DNA of 64,000 bases, from contig JAGVKG010000010.1 in assembly GCA_020050685.1 (NCBI GenBank), positions 62,001 to 126,000 of the forward strand, in the 5' to 3' direction. The DNA is from Candidatus Obscuribacterales bacterium. GTDB lineage: Bacteria; Cyanobacteriota; Vampirovibrionia; Obscuribacterales; Obscuribacteraceae. Shown piece after piece: positions 1 through 8,854 of this stretch. The translations under genes and the position numbers were made by a program. Each line of letters opens with the position of its first letter. Position 1 is the first letter of the stretch. The notes under the pieces are model-generated. The model ran no database searches and was not told where the DNA came from. It worked only from the letters and a program-made list of their open reading frames with translations.

Positions 1-410
1 CGCTCATAAAATCCCTCCCGACCGGAGTCGGCGTAAAGCGTAATGAGCGAAATCCCATAAGTATCAATGTCCGCAATCAACTCTCTCATCAAAAGCCCGC
101 CCAAGCCAATGTGCTGATAACTTGGCCGCACTGCCACATCCCAAATGGTTGCATTGAATACTTTGTCGCCCGTGGCACGAGCAAATCCAACCAATAAATT
201 GCCATCCCAAGCAGAAACCACAGCAAGGCTATTGGCGAGCGCCCGCACGATTAGCTCCGGGTCACGCTTTGCCCAACCAACCGATGTACACAGGTCTTGC
301 AACGCCGGCGGCGAGACCTCGCAGTCGTGGACAATGCGAATCAGCGCTAACTTCTTGTCGTCGTTCGAGTCTTCTTTATGACGCCTGCGAAATAAGCCAG
401 ACAAAACCAT
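1..410 (-). CDS. GNAT-family N-acetyltransferase (partial, cut by window start)
   Basis: About 136 codons read leftward from an ATG at 408-410 and stay open to base 1, so the C-terminus is missing. The acetyl-CoA binding motif A is visible as RPSYQHIGLGGLLM, following a beta-strand IWDVAV and preceding a region that ends GREGFYE, which is the usual order in GNAT enzymes. The first ~20 residues are charged (RRRHKEDSNDDKK). The substrate cannot be told from sequence. The gene lies upstream of nothing on its strand within about 70 bp of rlmD's 3' end, so it may be read from the same direction as rlmD. Family assignment is firm; role is open. Confidence 0.8.
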   Translation of the reverse strand, partial: MVLSGLFRRRHKEDSNDDKKLALIRIVHDCEVSPPALQDLCTSVGWAKRDPELIVRALANSLAVVSAWDGNLLVGFARATGDKVFNATIWDVAVRPSYQHIGLGGLLMRELIADIDTYGISLITLYADSGREGFYE

Positions 411-477
411 ACGGAAAACCCCTTTCTAGCTTGACGGCTCGATAAGATTCCCACTTTATCGGTAGTCTCTTACAAGC

Positions 478-1932
478 CTAAACCCGGTCAACTATTGCCA
501 CGGACTCGACATGAAAGGTTTGGGGAAACATGTCGACTGGCTGAACTCTGATAGTTTTGTACCCATTTTGTTCGAGAACTTTCAGGTCACGGGCAAGAGA
601 TGCAGGATTACAGCTTATATAAATAATGCGGGGGCAATTGAGCGCAATCGCTGCAGCAACGGCAGCCGGGCTTAAGCCCTTGCGCGGTGGATCTAATAAG
701 AGAATATCGGGATCGGTGCCAATCATTTCCTTTATCTCAGGCAATATATCCTCAACTCGCCCGTGGCATACGTCAACATTACTGATGTGATTCAATTCGT
801 TGTTGGTCACCGCATCATCGGCAGCTTGGTCATGTTCTTCTATGGCGATAACTTGATCACAGAGCGCCGAAAGCCAAAGTGCCATCGTACCAACGCCAGC
901 ATAAGCATCAATCAAAATTGGCTTTTCCTCTGGCTTTGCTTTTTTGTTTTGGTAGTCCAGTACACTATGCGATACCAGCTCAAGCAGGTGCACAAGCTGA
1001 GGAGAATTGACTTGGAAAAAGCTGGTCGGGGAAAGCTGGAAGTCCAGACCTTTGTGCAACTCTTGTGGCAGCTGAGAATCAGTTGTGGACAAATGCTCGA
1101 CAATATAGAGCTTGCCACTCAAACCAATTGTTTTATCACCCATGATGCGATTGCCCGAGCGATTATTGAAGTTGATTGCCGTGCCGACAACTTCCGGCAC
1201 TTGCTCAACAATGCTTTCGGAAGCCCGACCAAGTTTGGTCATCAAGGATTTTGTGCCTTGCCCATCCGGGTCTGTATTTACAACAAAGGTGAGCAAAATT
1301 TCCTTGCTGGAAAAACTGTAACGGGCGCAAATATGACGTAACGTACCGGCTTTGGTTTCTTCATCGTAAGCAGTAATACGCTCTTGCTCAAGTGCGTTTT
1401 TTGCTGCCTCAAGCATGCGATCCAAAGGTTCGGGCTGAATGGGACAATGTTTGATGTTGACCAATTCATGTGAGCCAATTTGATAGTAGCCAGCCAGAAT
1501 GCGCGACGAATCAACCGGATTTCTCACCGGGAACTGCACTTTATTGCGATAGAAAAATGGTGTGTCGCTGCCTAAAGTCGGCAAAACAATATTTGGATCA
1601 AGCTGCGCAATGTGCTGCAGAGACTGGCAAACAATGTCGCGTTTTGCATCCAATTGCGCTTGATAGTCGATGTGCTGCCACTGGCAGCCGCCACAAACTT
1701 TGAATATTTTGCAGGGCGGCTCAATGCGTGATGGGCTCGGCTCGATTATCGAAATAATTTGCGCGTGAGCAAAATCTTTCCTCACATCATATAGCTCGAC
1801 TTCGACTTGATCACCAGGCACAGCCCGATCAACAAATATGACCATGCCATGATCACGACTGACTCCCGCACCAAGTTGTGCAAGTGAGCCAATTTTTGTT
1901 ACCAACTTCTGACCTTTATGTTTCTTATCCAC
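478..1932 (-). CDS. rlmD: 23S rRNA (uracil-C5)-methyltransferase, RlmD/RumA family
   Basis: A 484-residue TrmA/RumA-family enzyme that methylates C5 of a uridine in 23S rRNA using SAM. An N-terminal TRAM-like domain (residues ~10-65) is followed by the four [4Fe-4S] cysteines C74, C80, C83 (CGGC) and C163, the Rossmann methyltransferase domain, the DPPRKGL motif, and the catalytic Cys441 in ISCNPASLARDL; Glu476 in HVESVA is the probable general base. Length and motif set match RlmD and rule out a truncated copy. The start ATG at 1932 lies 16 bp after the stop of the secreted hypothetical upstream, so the two are probably co-transcribed. RlmD versus RlmCD specificity cannot be decided here. 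Confidence 0.93.
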   Translation of the reverse strand: MDKKHKGQKLVTKIGSLAQLGAGVSRDHGMVIFVDRAVPGDQVEVELYDVRKDFAHAQIISIIEPSPSRIEPPCKIFKVCGGCQWQHIDYQAQLDAKRDIVCQSLQHIAQLDPNIVLPTLGSDTPFFYRNKVQFPVRNPVDSSRILAGYYQIGSHELVNIKHCPIQPEPLDRMLEAAKNALEQERITAYDEETKAGTLRHICARYSFSSKEILLTFVVNTDPDGQGTKSLMTKLGRASESIVEQVPEVVGTAINFNNRSGNRIMGDKTIGLSGKLYIVEHLSTTDSQLPQELHKGLDFQLSPTSFFQVNSPQLVHLLELVSHSVLDYQNKKAKPEEKPILIDAYAGVGTMALWLSALCDQVIAIEEHDQAADDAVTNNELNHISNVDVCHGRVEDILPEIKEMIGTDPDILLLDPPRKGLSPAAVAAAIALNCPRIIYISCNPASLARDLKVLEQNGYKTIRVQPVDMFPQTFHVESVAIVDRV

Positions 1933-1948
1933 TAGTTACGTCCAATTT

Positions 1949-2773
1949 TTAATTGGCTCTCCCTTTATCGAAGCCGGTTACCTGTTCTTGCTGAGCTAAT
2001 TGGCGATTCAATGCGTCCAGTTTTGCCTTCGCCTCAAATTGATTTTGTCGACGACAAAGATCTTCAATGCGCAAATAAAGATCCATGTCTTCACTAACGG
2101 ATTGTTGAGCCAAGCCGCGCTTTTCCAAGACTCTGATGCGCCCATAGGCTTGTTGCCTTTCGCTGGTGAGCATTCCCCAACTGGCCTTGCCATCAAGAAT
2201 GTCCTGATAGCTCAGATCCTTATACTGTATAAGCACATTTGGTTCGGTGCCAGAGACAATTGCTAACGAATCTAAAAATTTATCCTGATTGATCTGCCCA
2301 GCACCAAATGCCACAACATCAGCCGCAGTAACCACCACTTTGTGATAACGGTTGGAGTGCTTAGAGTCCTGAAAAATCACTGAGACCCGTTCAATGTTTT
2401 TCGGATCGAGATCAACAATTTGTTTGGCGATTAGCACTGCATCAATCTTGCAGTCGTGGTCGAAAGCCTTTGGCCTACGGTAAGTTGAAATGACAATTTC
2501 CAATCCGCCAACCGTGGCATCAATTGGACAACCGGCAGTGACAATATTTGCCCGCTTAATTGCCTCGACCAATTGCGCAGGTGTCAGCAATGTTTTGCTC
2601 ACCTTTATTGCCGGCTTGCTCAGGCCTTTTGTCTGTCCTTTTGCCGCTTTGGTTGCAGCCAGAGCGTCCATGGCGCCATTCACAGGCAAGCTGGCAACCA
2701 GACCAATGACGCAGGCCAGTCTTAAATTATGGGCAGCAACTAAGTGGTTTTTGCGCTTGGTCAGACTTTTCAT
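1949..2773 (-). CDS. secreted hypothetical protein
   Basis: A 274-residue protein that I do not recognise. The N-terminus is basic (KSLTKRKNH) followed by a hydrophobic stretch LACVIGLVASLPV and a likely signal-peptidase site near DALA-A, so it is probably exported. The mature part is mixed alpha/beta in composition with a repeated AIVSGTEP/ILIQYKDLSY region and an acidic C-terminus rich in Gln, Leu and Arg that could form a helix (ALNRQLAQQEQ). I prefer the ATG at 2773 over a GTG three codons upstream because it puts the basic n-region directly at the start. It is divergent from sbcD, with about 116 bp between starts, and its stop lies 16 bp before rlmD. Confidence 0.65.
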   Translation of the reverse strand: MKSLTKRKNHLVAAHNLRLACVIGLVASLPVNGAMDALAATKAAKGQTKGLSKPAIKVSKTLLTPAQLVEAIKRANIVTAGCPIDATVGGLEIVISTYRRPKAFDHDCKIDAVLIAKQIVDLDPKNIERVSVIFQDSKHSNRYHKVVVTAADVVAFGAGQINQDKFLDSLAIVSGTEPNVLIQYKDLSYQDILDGKASWGMLTSERQQAYGRIRVLEKRGLAQQSVSEDMDLYLRIEDLCRRQNQFEAKAKLDALNRQLAQQEQVTGFDKGRAN

Positions 2774-2889
2774 ACTTCTCACTGAAATTAGATAAGTATT
2801 GATATTTTAAGCATTCGCTTGGGATCTTGTTCATTCTATCTCGAAATTTGCCTAGATTCTTGGACTGATCTTCATTTAGAATAGCGATT

Positions 2890-4116
2890 ATGTCGATTCA
2901 GCTTATACACGTATCAGACATTCACTTTGGCTCCGGCGAAAGCCACGGGCGAATTAACCCGTCTACTGGCTTAAACATTCGCTTTGAGGATTTTGTCCAG
3001 GCACTTTCCAAAGTTGTCGACTTTGCCATTGAAAAATCGGCTGATGCATTTATTTTTTCCGGCGACGCTTATAAAAATGCCTCTCCCGAGCCGCTTTATC
3101 AAATGATGTTTGCCAAGCAAGTCAAACGCTTGTCCGATGCCGGCATTCAAACCGTTCTTTTAGTCGGCAATCATGATCAGATGCTCAAGACAACGGCAAG
3201 CCATGCGCTTTCTGTTTTCCAGACTTTGGAAATCCCCAATGTGCTGGTCATAGACAATCCGACAACAAAAGTAATTGATACCAAATCCGGTGCCTTTCAA
3301 TTAATCGGTTTGCCTTATGTGACAAAACATCTTTTGCTCACGCACGACAAGTACAATCAGCTGCCGGCACAGGAATTGGACCGCGTTTTGGTTGAGCACG
3401 TCGATACTATTTTGAAAGGCTTTTACCAAGAATTATGCCCGGATCTGCCCACCGTAGTCACGGCGCACATGACGCTTGATCGCGCGCTGGCCGGCATTGA
3501 ACAAGAGCTTTTGGTTGGGTACAACTTAACATACCCGACAGATATTTTCATCGAAAATAAAATTGACTATGTCGCCCTTGGCCATGTGCACAAGCACCAA
3601 ATTATTCGCGCTGATTCGCCGGCAATTGTCTACGCCGGAAGCCTTGAGCGCGTGGACTTCGGCGAAGAAAAAGAGGACAAGGGCTTTGTTTCTGTCGAAC
3701 TCAAGCGCGGCAAAACCACCTATGAATTTCACTCAATTAATCCGCGTCCGTTCATTACTCTCGACATAGATTTAAGCGATGCAGAAAATCCCACCGAAAT
3801 ACTTTGTCACGAAGTAACTAAGCGAGTGCCAACCAATTCGGTTGCAAGAATTCGTTACAAAATCAAGCAAGAAAAAATTTCGCAAATTGATGAAGACAAA
3901 GTTCGTGCATCTGCAGCAAATGCGCTTTCCATCCGGCTTCTGCCAGACATTATTCAAACCAAACGTCAATCAAGAATGCCGCAATTAACAGAGTCAGTGA
4001 GCCCAATGACCGCTCTGGCTGCCTATCTTACAGAGCTTGCTCCCGAGCGCAAAGATGTACTGATTGCCCGCGCCAAAGAGTTAATGGCAAGGGCACAAGA
4101 CGGCACAAAGAGCTAG
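2890..4116 (+). CDS. sbcD: DNA exonuclease subunit SbcD/Mre11-like
   Basis: A 408-residue calcineurin-like metallophosphoesterase, the nuclease subunit that with SbcC processes hairpins and double-strand break ends. All metal ligands of the family are visible: D10 and H12 (SDIHFG), D59 (SGDAYKN), N94-H95-D96 (GNHD), and H232/H234 (GHVHKH). The C-terminal ~150 residues form the capping domain typical of SbcD. Usually sbcC follows directly, but the next gene is an unrelated lipoprotein and no SbcC is in the window. The start has no clear Shine-Dalgarno sequence. A more distant DNA-repair exonuclease of the same fold is possible, but length and motifs fit SbcD. Confidence 0.85.
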   Translation: MSIQLIHVSDIHFGSGESHGRINPSTGLNIRFEDFVQALSKVVDFAIEKSADAFIFSGDAYKNASPEPLYQMMFAKQVKRLSDAGIQTVLLVGNHDQMLKTTASHALSVFQTLEIPNVLVIDNPTTKVIDTKSGAFQLIGLPYVTKHLLLTHDKYNQLPAQELDRVLVEHVDTILKGFYQELCPDLPTVVTAHMTLDRALAGIEQELLVGYNLTYPTDIFIENKIDYVALGHVHKHQIIRADSPAIVYAGSLERVDFGEEKEDKGFVSVELKRGKTTYEFHSINPRPFITLDIDLSDAENPTEILCHEVTKRVPTNSVARIRYKIKQEKISQIDEDKVRASAANALSIRLLPDIIQTKRQSRMPQLTESVSPMTALAAYLTELAPERKDVLIARAKELMARAQDGTKS

Positions 4117-4260
4117 CTTTCGTAATCTCACAGATCCTCTTATTACTATAATTTCATGCTTGCGCGTGATTCAAAGGCAAAAATCACGTTAGACTTGACC
4201 AACGCTATCAAGAGCAAATCTTATTTTTAGCGACTTCTAACATTCTGGAGAATTGCAAAT

Positions 4261-4815
4261 ATGGTTAATCGGAAATCTAGCAGAAACTGGGCAAGCCTCG
4301 CTTTAGTTGCTTCAGCCTTTGTTTCACTTACATTGACTGGCTGCGGATCAGCAAACAACAATTCTGCAGCGGTCCCAACACCACAAGGCACAATTTCTTT
4401 GGACTTGGTAAAAGTTGGTATGCCTGAGTCCACTTTCAAAGATGCGATCTTGACCTTCGTTCCAGATCCGGATCCACGCGCATCCGTTGGCGGCAAGACT
4501 CAGTACTTGAGCCGCACAAAAGATGCCAATGGTGGCCAATATATCGCCCAGTGCTTCGGCGGTACATGTCGTCAAGTATTGGTCTACTACATGGACCGTC
4601 CAGTATCACGCGAGACAGCAATGACTGTGCTCAAGACCCTTTTCCCAGCCGATGCTCCACAGACTTCGCAAATTGACGAAAAAGGGCTGAAGGATGCCAT
4701 TCCAGTTGCGAAGGTAACTTTGAGTGACGCTTATAAGGGCGAGTTAATTTGCGCCGACAAGGAAGGCTCGCAAGTCAAAATTGTCCAAGCAACATTTGCC
4801 CAAAAACAAATGTAA
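4261..4815 (+). CDS. hypothetical lipoprotein
   Basis: A 184-residue protein with a clear lipoprotein signal: basic start, hydrophobic segment, and the lipobox LTGC with Cys at about residue 28, followed by a Ser/Asn/Ala linker. The mature domain contains three further cysteines (AQCFGGTC and ICADK), so one or more disulfides are possible. I do not recognise the domain; it has the size of small BLIP/SmpA-like folds, which is only a suggestion. A GGAG Shine-Dalgarno sequence lies about 11 bases before the ATG. A TATAAT sequence occurs at 4147-4152 in the 144-bp gap from sbcD. A strong hairpin follows the stop, so it is probably a single-gene unit. Confidence 0.7.
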   Translation: MVNRKSSRNWASLALVASAFVSLTLTGCGSANNNSAAVPTPQGTISLDLVKVGMPESTFKDAILTFVPDPDPRASVGGKTQYLSRTKDANGGQYIAQCFGGTCRQVLVYYMDRPVSRETAMTVLKTLFPADAPQTSQIDEKGLKDAIPVAKVTLSDAYKGELICADKEGSQVKIVQATFAQKQM

Positions 4816-4844
4816 GGACCTCAGAGATCCTGAATTTCAACATT

Positions 4845-4881
4845 CAAGCTTGCCAGGAAGGACAACCTCCTGGCAAGCTTG
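4845..4881 (+). terminator. strong hairpin downstream of lipoprotein gene
   Basis: The arms CAAGCTTGCCAGGA (4845-4858) and TCCTGGCAAGCTTG (4868-4881) are a perfect 14-bp inverted repeat with a 9-base loop, starting about 30 bases after the lipoprotein stop. The run of T after it is short (CTTTAAATG), so it could be a Rho-independent terminator of modest strength or an mRNA-stabilising hairpin. Confidence 0.6.
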
Positions 4882-5018
4882 CTTTAAATGAGTAACTCAA
4901 AATGAAGATATCTATAAAGCTATGTCTTAGAGCAAAGTGATATCATCTTGTGAACTAAAAGTGCTCTGTTTGCACTGTTTTCGCGCTCTCAGGCGCGATT
5001 TGGGAACCTTCAAAAAAC

Positions 5019-5903
5019 ATGCCGGCACAAATTCAAGAATCAAAAACGCAAACCATTTCGCCAGCAGTTGCTGTCCAGCCTGTGCTGATTGATAATGCTG
5101 CGCACAAATCAACAAATCTGTTTTCTTCTCTCTGGAATTTGAGACAGTTGATTCAAGTAATGGTGCGCCGCGATTTAGCTGGGCGTTTTCGCGGTTCCGT
5201 TATGGGCGTGTTCTGGACGGTAATTAATCCGCTTGGGCACCTTATACTGTACACGTTCCTTTTTTCAATTGTTCTCAAAGTTCGTCTCGGCACCGATGCT
5301 TCGGTGGGCAACTTCGCGTTTTATCTCATGGCCGGACTGCTTCCTTGGCAGGCTCTTTCCGAAGCGCTGTTGCGTGCAACATCTGTAATTCACGAAAATG
5401 AAAACTTGGTCAAGCGTGTTGTATTTCCTTTGGAGATTCTCCCCTTTGTAGTTGTTTTATCGTCGATGGTATCGGCAATAGTGGCAATTCTACTTTTGGC
5501 CGGAGCAGCATCGATATTTCTCCCCACATCGCATTTGTCTTTGGTGTTTCTCCCGCTCGTGATTGCCTCGCAACTTTTGGTAGTTGGTGGTATCGCTTGG
5601 TGGGTTGCCTCAATCAGCGTTTTCTTGCAGGACATCAAACACTCAATTTCGTTGGCATTATCCGTTTGGATGTACGCCACGCCAATTGTTTATCCGGCAT
5701 CAATGCTGCCTAAGAAATTGCACTTCATGCTTTGGGTAAACCCGATGGCCGGTATCGTTGGTGATTACCGCCGCGTTATTCTGCAAGGCTTGCCACCTGA
5801 GTGGGGACATTTCGCGGTTTACACAACCTTCGGCATAGTCCTTTGGTTCTCCGGCTATTACTTCTTTGTGCACACCAAGAAATCATTTGCTGATGTTATG
5901 TGA
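5019..5903 (+). CDS. polysaccharide ABC exporter permease (Wzm/TagG type)
   Basis: A 294-residue ABC-2-type integral membrane protein with about six hydrophobic segments, closing with a short basic C-terminus (HTKKSFADVM). The N-terminal amphipathic stretch (LRQLIQVMVRRDLAGRFRGS) followed by VMGVFWTVINPLGHL is the typical beginning of Wzm/TagG/RfbA permeases that export O-antigen, teichoic acid or capsule. Its ATPase partner follows 45 bp downstream. It is the first gene of a rightward run that continues with methyltransferases and a GT-C enzyme, so the exported substrate is probably a glycan made by this cluster. Family is firm; substrate is inferred. Confidence 0.88.
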   Translation: MPAQIQESKTQTISPAVAVQPVLIDNAAHKSTNLFSSLWNLRQLIQVMVRRDLAGRFRGSVMGVFWTVINPLGHLILYTFLFSIVLKVRLGTDASVGNFAFYLMAGLLPWQALSEALLRATSVIHENENLVKRVVFPLEILPFVVVLSSMVSAIVAILLLAGAASIFLPTSHLSLVFLPLVIASQLLVVGGIAWWVASISVFLQDIKHSISLALSVWMYATPIVYPASMLPKKLHFMLWVNPMAGIVGDYRRVILQGLPPEWGHFAVYTTFGIVLWFSGYYFFVHTKKSFADVM

Positions 5904-5948
5904 GTCCCTGATTTTTCGTCCGATTCATTCCGTAGTTCATAAGGTAAT

Positions 5949-6734
5949 TTGGTTAAGATGATTGCAGTCGATTTACAAAATGTGTCTAAGTGCTACTCGA
6001 TATACGAGAAGCCGGTCGATCGCTTGAAAGAAATTCTTTCCAACAACCGCAAGTGCTTCCACAAAGAATTTTGGGCGCTCAACGATATCAATCTGCAGTT
6101 TGAATCGGGAACAACCACAGCACTGCTTGGCCCAAATGGTTCGGGCAAGTCGACTCTTCTGCAAGTGATTGCAGACGTTTTGCAGCCAAGCTCAGGCACA
6201 GTCAAGCTGTGCGGCAGACTTACAGCAATCCTTGAACTTGGCGCCGGCTTCCAACCCGATTACACCGGTCGCGAGAACATTATTCTGAATGGCATGATTC
6301 TTGGCATTCCCAAAGATGAAATGCTGGCTCGCATGGATGAGATTGCCGAGTTTGCCGAGATTGGTGACTTCTTCGATCAACCAATCAAAACTTATTCTTC
6401 AGGCATGATCGTACGCCTTGCCTTTGGCTGTGCTATTAGCGTTGACCCAGAAATTTTATTGGTGGACGAAGCACTGGCTGTTGGCGACCAAGCATTCCAG
6501 AAAAAATGCATTGGCAAGATCAAGCAACTGCAAGAGCGCGGTAAGACAATCATTTTCGTCACGCATGATGTGGCGTCGGTGCGTTATTACTGCGACCGAG
6601 CTGTGATCTTGAATGGCGGTCGTGTCGTCGACAAGGGCTACACGAAAGATGTAATTGGTACATACGAAGAAATAATGGCAAACAAAGATTTGGTTGCCCC
6701 CAAGCTTATAGTTCAACCACAATTAGTTAAGTAG
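5949..6734 (+). CDS. polysaccharide ABC exporter ATPase (Wzt/TagH type)
   Basis: A 261-residue ATP-binding subunit. Walker A GPNGSGKST sits at about residue 61, the signature YSSGM at about 149, Walker B ILLVDEALAVGD after it, and the switch histidine in VTHD. The N-terminal VDRLKEI and the AVGDQAFQKKC region are hallmarks of the Wzt/TagH/RfbE polysaccharide exporters. It is short: it lacks the C-terminal carbohydrate-binding domain found in Wzt proteins that recognise a capped O-antigen, so export is probably not coupled to a non-reducing-end cap. Translation may start at the TTG at 5949 (AAGG just upstream) or the ATG at 5958. Confidence 0.9.
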   Translation: MVKMIAVDLQNVSKCYSIYEKPVDRLKEILSNNRKCFHKEFWALNDINLQFESGTTTALLGPNGSGKSTLLQVIADVLQPSSGTVKLCGRLTAILELGAGFQPDYTGRENIILNGMILGIPKDEMLARMDEIAEFAEIGDFFDQPIKTYSSGMIVRLAFGCAISVDPEILLVDEALAVGDQAFQKKCIGKIKQLQERGKTIIFVTHDVASVRYYCDRAVILNGGRVVDKGYTKDVIGTYEEIMANKDLVAPKLIVQPQLVK

Positions 6735-6782
6735 AAGTTACAGTAAGACAGATTTATTGGCAGTGTTTTTTGGAGCAAACAA

Positions 6783-7514
6783 GTGACGGAACAACTTCTA
6801 ATCAAGCCGACAACAAGTGGCACAAACCAGTCAAATGCTGGTTACGTGGAATCCGATTATACCTATGGCGTCGAAAGCCCGAACGCCCTTAGAAAGCTCT
6901 GTTTGTTCCTGTCCAATGCAATTTTGCAGTTTCCGCAAATTTTTGAATTGCAGCAGCAAATTCTCAATCAGCCAACACTCTTACGCAAAGAAGTGGAGGA
7001 TGAAATCGCTTCACTAAAGGCAGAGAATGTCAATGTCCGCGTGATTGATTATGGCTGCGGCTCCGGCACTTATACCGGTCTCTTTAGCCCAGACAATTAT
7101 CTTGGCATTGATTGTTCGCTGCCCATGATTAAACACGCACAAAAGCAACATCCTCAACACAAGTTTCTCCATGCCGACAATTTGGAAGGCATTAAGAGCA
7201 ACCTGGAAGATGTCTCAGCAATTTTCCTCGTTGGTGTTATTCACCATTTGCCAGAGAATCTCTTGATTTCGATTCTCGATTGCCTACCAAAGACAAATAA
7301 AGTACGTATGCTTTCGATAGACACTTTGAAATGCAACAGCGGATTGGGTGCTATCGTTCAGTTGTTTGAAAGAGGCGAGTTCCTGCGCGACGAACGCGAC
7401 CACAAACGCATTCTCGATCGCATTGCCAGCCAACTTAGCTACAAAAAAGTCCCTTATGGTTCTTGTTTCGATCTTGCGGTTTTCCGCGGGATCGTAAGAA
7501 CTGATATTGCCTAA
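6783..7514 (+). CDS. class I SAM-dependent methyltransferase
   Basis: A 243-residue methyltransferase with motif I VIDYGCGSGTYTG at about residues 86-97, an acidic strand end (LGIDCSLPMIKHA) and post-motif HHLPENLL typical of small-molecule class I enzymes. The start is a GTG preceded by GGAG at good spacing. It sits 48 bp after the exporter ATPase and 34 bp before the SGNH gene, so it is probably in the same transcript. The acceptor is unknown; location suggests a sugar or lipid intermediate. Confidence 0.8.
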   Translation: MTEQLLIKPTTSGTNQSNAGYVESDYTYGVESPNALRKLCLFLSNAILQFPQIFELQQQILNQPTLLRKEVEDEIASLKAENVNVRVIDYGCGSGTYTGLFSPDNYLGIDCSLPMIKHAQKQHPQHKFLHADNLEGIKSNLEDVSAIFLVGVIHHLPENLLISILDCLPKTNKVRMLSIDTLKCNSGLGAIVQLFERGEFLRDERDHKRILDRIASQLSYKKVPYGSCFDLAVFRGIVRTDIA

Positions 7515-7548
7515 GCCTGACGGGCATAAAGTTCTGCGAGGCAAATTG

Positions 7549-8757
7549 ATGTCAACTTTCTTCAAAAGAATTGCTTCCAGTACATTTGCCTTGTTGGTCG
7601 TATTCGTGTGCGGCGTAGACTATGCGCTTGCCACAATCAAACCGCTTCGCTATTTCAACCACACAGGTTTGACCAGCCTGAAGCAGAACTTTCTCGTTTC
7701 AAAATTGCCAGAGTTTCTTGCCTCACCAAACAATCCGGAATTGCTATTGCTGGGCTCATCGCTTGTCTTGGTGCCATCCGTGCGTTTGGATGATGAATTT
7801 CACGGACGTCAAACTAGATACGACCGCTGGTATTACCGCAATTGTATAGACGAATATACAAAAGCCGATTACTTCGCTTCGCTGCTTTCAAAATCCGCAG
7901 GACGCAATATGTCCATGAGCAATCTTGCTGTTGCTGCTTCAATGGCGTCCGATCAATATTTGATTTTGAAAAAGTATTTGGCAGCCGGTAAGAAACCAAA
8001 ATACATTGTGCTTTGCTTGGCACCACGTGATTTTTTTGACAACGAACGAGATGTGGTTGAACAAACACCCACCTATCAAGTCCTGGCTGATGTGACAAGC
8101 TTAGGTGATGTTCTGGAAGGACATCCAAGTTTGGTATCAGTCTCCGATTTCATGGCTGGAAAAATTTGGAATTTCTATCGTGTGCGAACAGACTACAAGA
8201 TTTTTCTCGATTCGCTTGCCAGCCAATTCTTTGGACATCCTACAACAATGTATGAGGCTGTGAAGTCTGCCAAGGCAACCAAGCCGGCGGAAACAGCAAC
8301 CGGTGATAAGACAGAAGAGTTCAAAGATACGCCTGCTTGGGATAATACGCACGCAAACTACGTCCAACCACCAAACACGTTGCCTGATTTGGCCAGGTAT
8401 CATCACATGTACCTGCCGGTCAACTATCCCTTGTTTGAAAAACAAGTGCATTATTTAGACATGTTCTTGCAAATGGCAAAGACGAACGCCATCCCAGTTG
8501 CCATTGTGCGCATGCCTTTGACAAAAGAAAATTGGGCGATACTGCCACCGGATGCACAAGCGAAGTTTGCCAACGCACTTGTTGCCGAGTCAAAAAAATA
8601 CGGGGCAGCCCTTGTCGATCCCGGCTCGTCCACAACATTTGACAAAGATGACTTCGAAGACTCCGTGCACTTAAACGGCAAAGGCGGCAAAAAAGTCTTC
8701 GACTATGCAGCAAGTCAAATCACAATTCAATCTAACCCTTTTCAGAAGCGAAAGTGA
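7549..8757 (+). CDS. membrane-anchored SGNH-like protein, paralogue of 30681
   Basis: A 402-residue protein with one N-terminal hydrophobic anchor (ALLVVFVCGVDYALA) and a periplasm-facing domain. The residues LLLLGSSLVL give a candidate nucleophile in a GSS rather than GDS context, and DSVHLNGKGGKKV near the C-terminus gives the Asp/His pair of SGNH hydrolases. A shared APRDFFDN motif lies between. It is clearly related to the protein at 30681 (GSS, APRDF-DN, DSVH-N). SGNH proteins of this shape (AlgJ/AlgX, DltD) often transfer or handle acyl groups on glycans; that role here is inference. I chose the ATG at 7549 because GAGG lies 7 bases before it; an upstream TTG-initiated reading would overlap the previous gene. 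Confidence 0.6.
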   Translation: MSTFFKRIASSTFALLVVFVCGVDYALATIKPLRYFNHTGLTSLKQNFLVSKLPEFLASPNNPELLLLGSSLVLVPSVRLDDEFHGRQTRYDRWYYRNCIDEYTKADYFASLLSKSAGRNMSMSNLAVAASMASDQYLILKKYLAAGKKPKYIVLCLAPRDFFDNERDVVEQTPTYQVLADVTSLGDVLEGHPSLVSVSDFMAGKIWNFYRVRTDYKIFLDSLASQFFGHPTTMYEAVKSAKATKPAETATGDKTEEFKDTPAWDNTHANYVQPPNTLPDLARYHHMYLPVNYPLFEKQVHYLDMFLQMAKTNAIPVAIVRMPLTKENWAILPPDAQAKFANALVAESKKYGAALVDPGSSTTFDKDDFEDSVHLNGKGGKKVFDYAASQITIQSNPFQKRK

Positions 8758-8797
8758 TCAGAAGCGATGCTTCGCAGTCTGCTTGCAGCTGAGTATC

Positions 8798-8826
8798 TTG
8801 TAGATTACAAAAATTTTGCCTATAAT
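8798..8826 (+). promoter_or_regulatory. sigma-70-like promoter for GT-C gene
   Basis: TTGTAG (8798-8803) and a perfect TATAAT (8821-8826) are separated by 17 bp. Transcription would start near 8833, about 20 bases before the ATG at 8855. This indicates that the GT-C gene can be transcribed separately from the genes before it. Confidence 0.65.
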
Positions 8827-8854
8827 TGATCAACAATTACTAAGGTTGAGATTG

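Noticed and set aside
763-1341. 192-codon frame on the plus strand
   Set aside because: Lies wholly inside rlmD on the other strand; no ribosome site or known motif.
8816-8854. TTG-initiated N-terminal extension of the GT-C gene
   Set aside because: Overlaps a good promoter; the ATG at 8855 has a better ribosome site and gives the paralogue's length.
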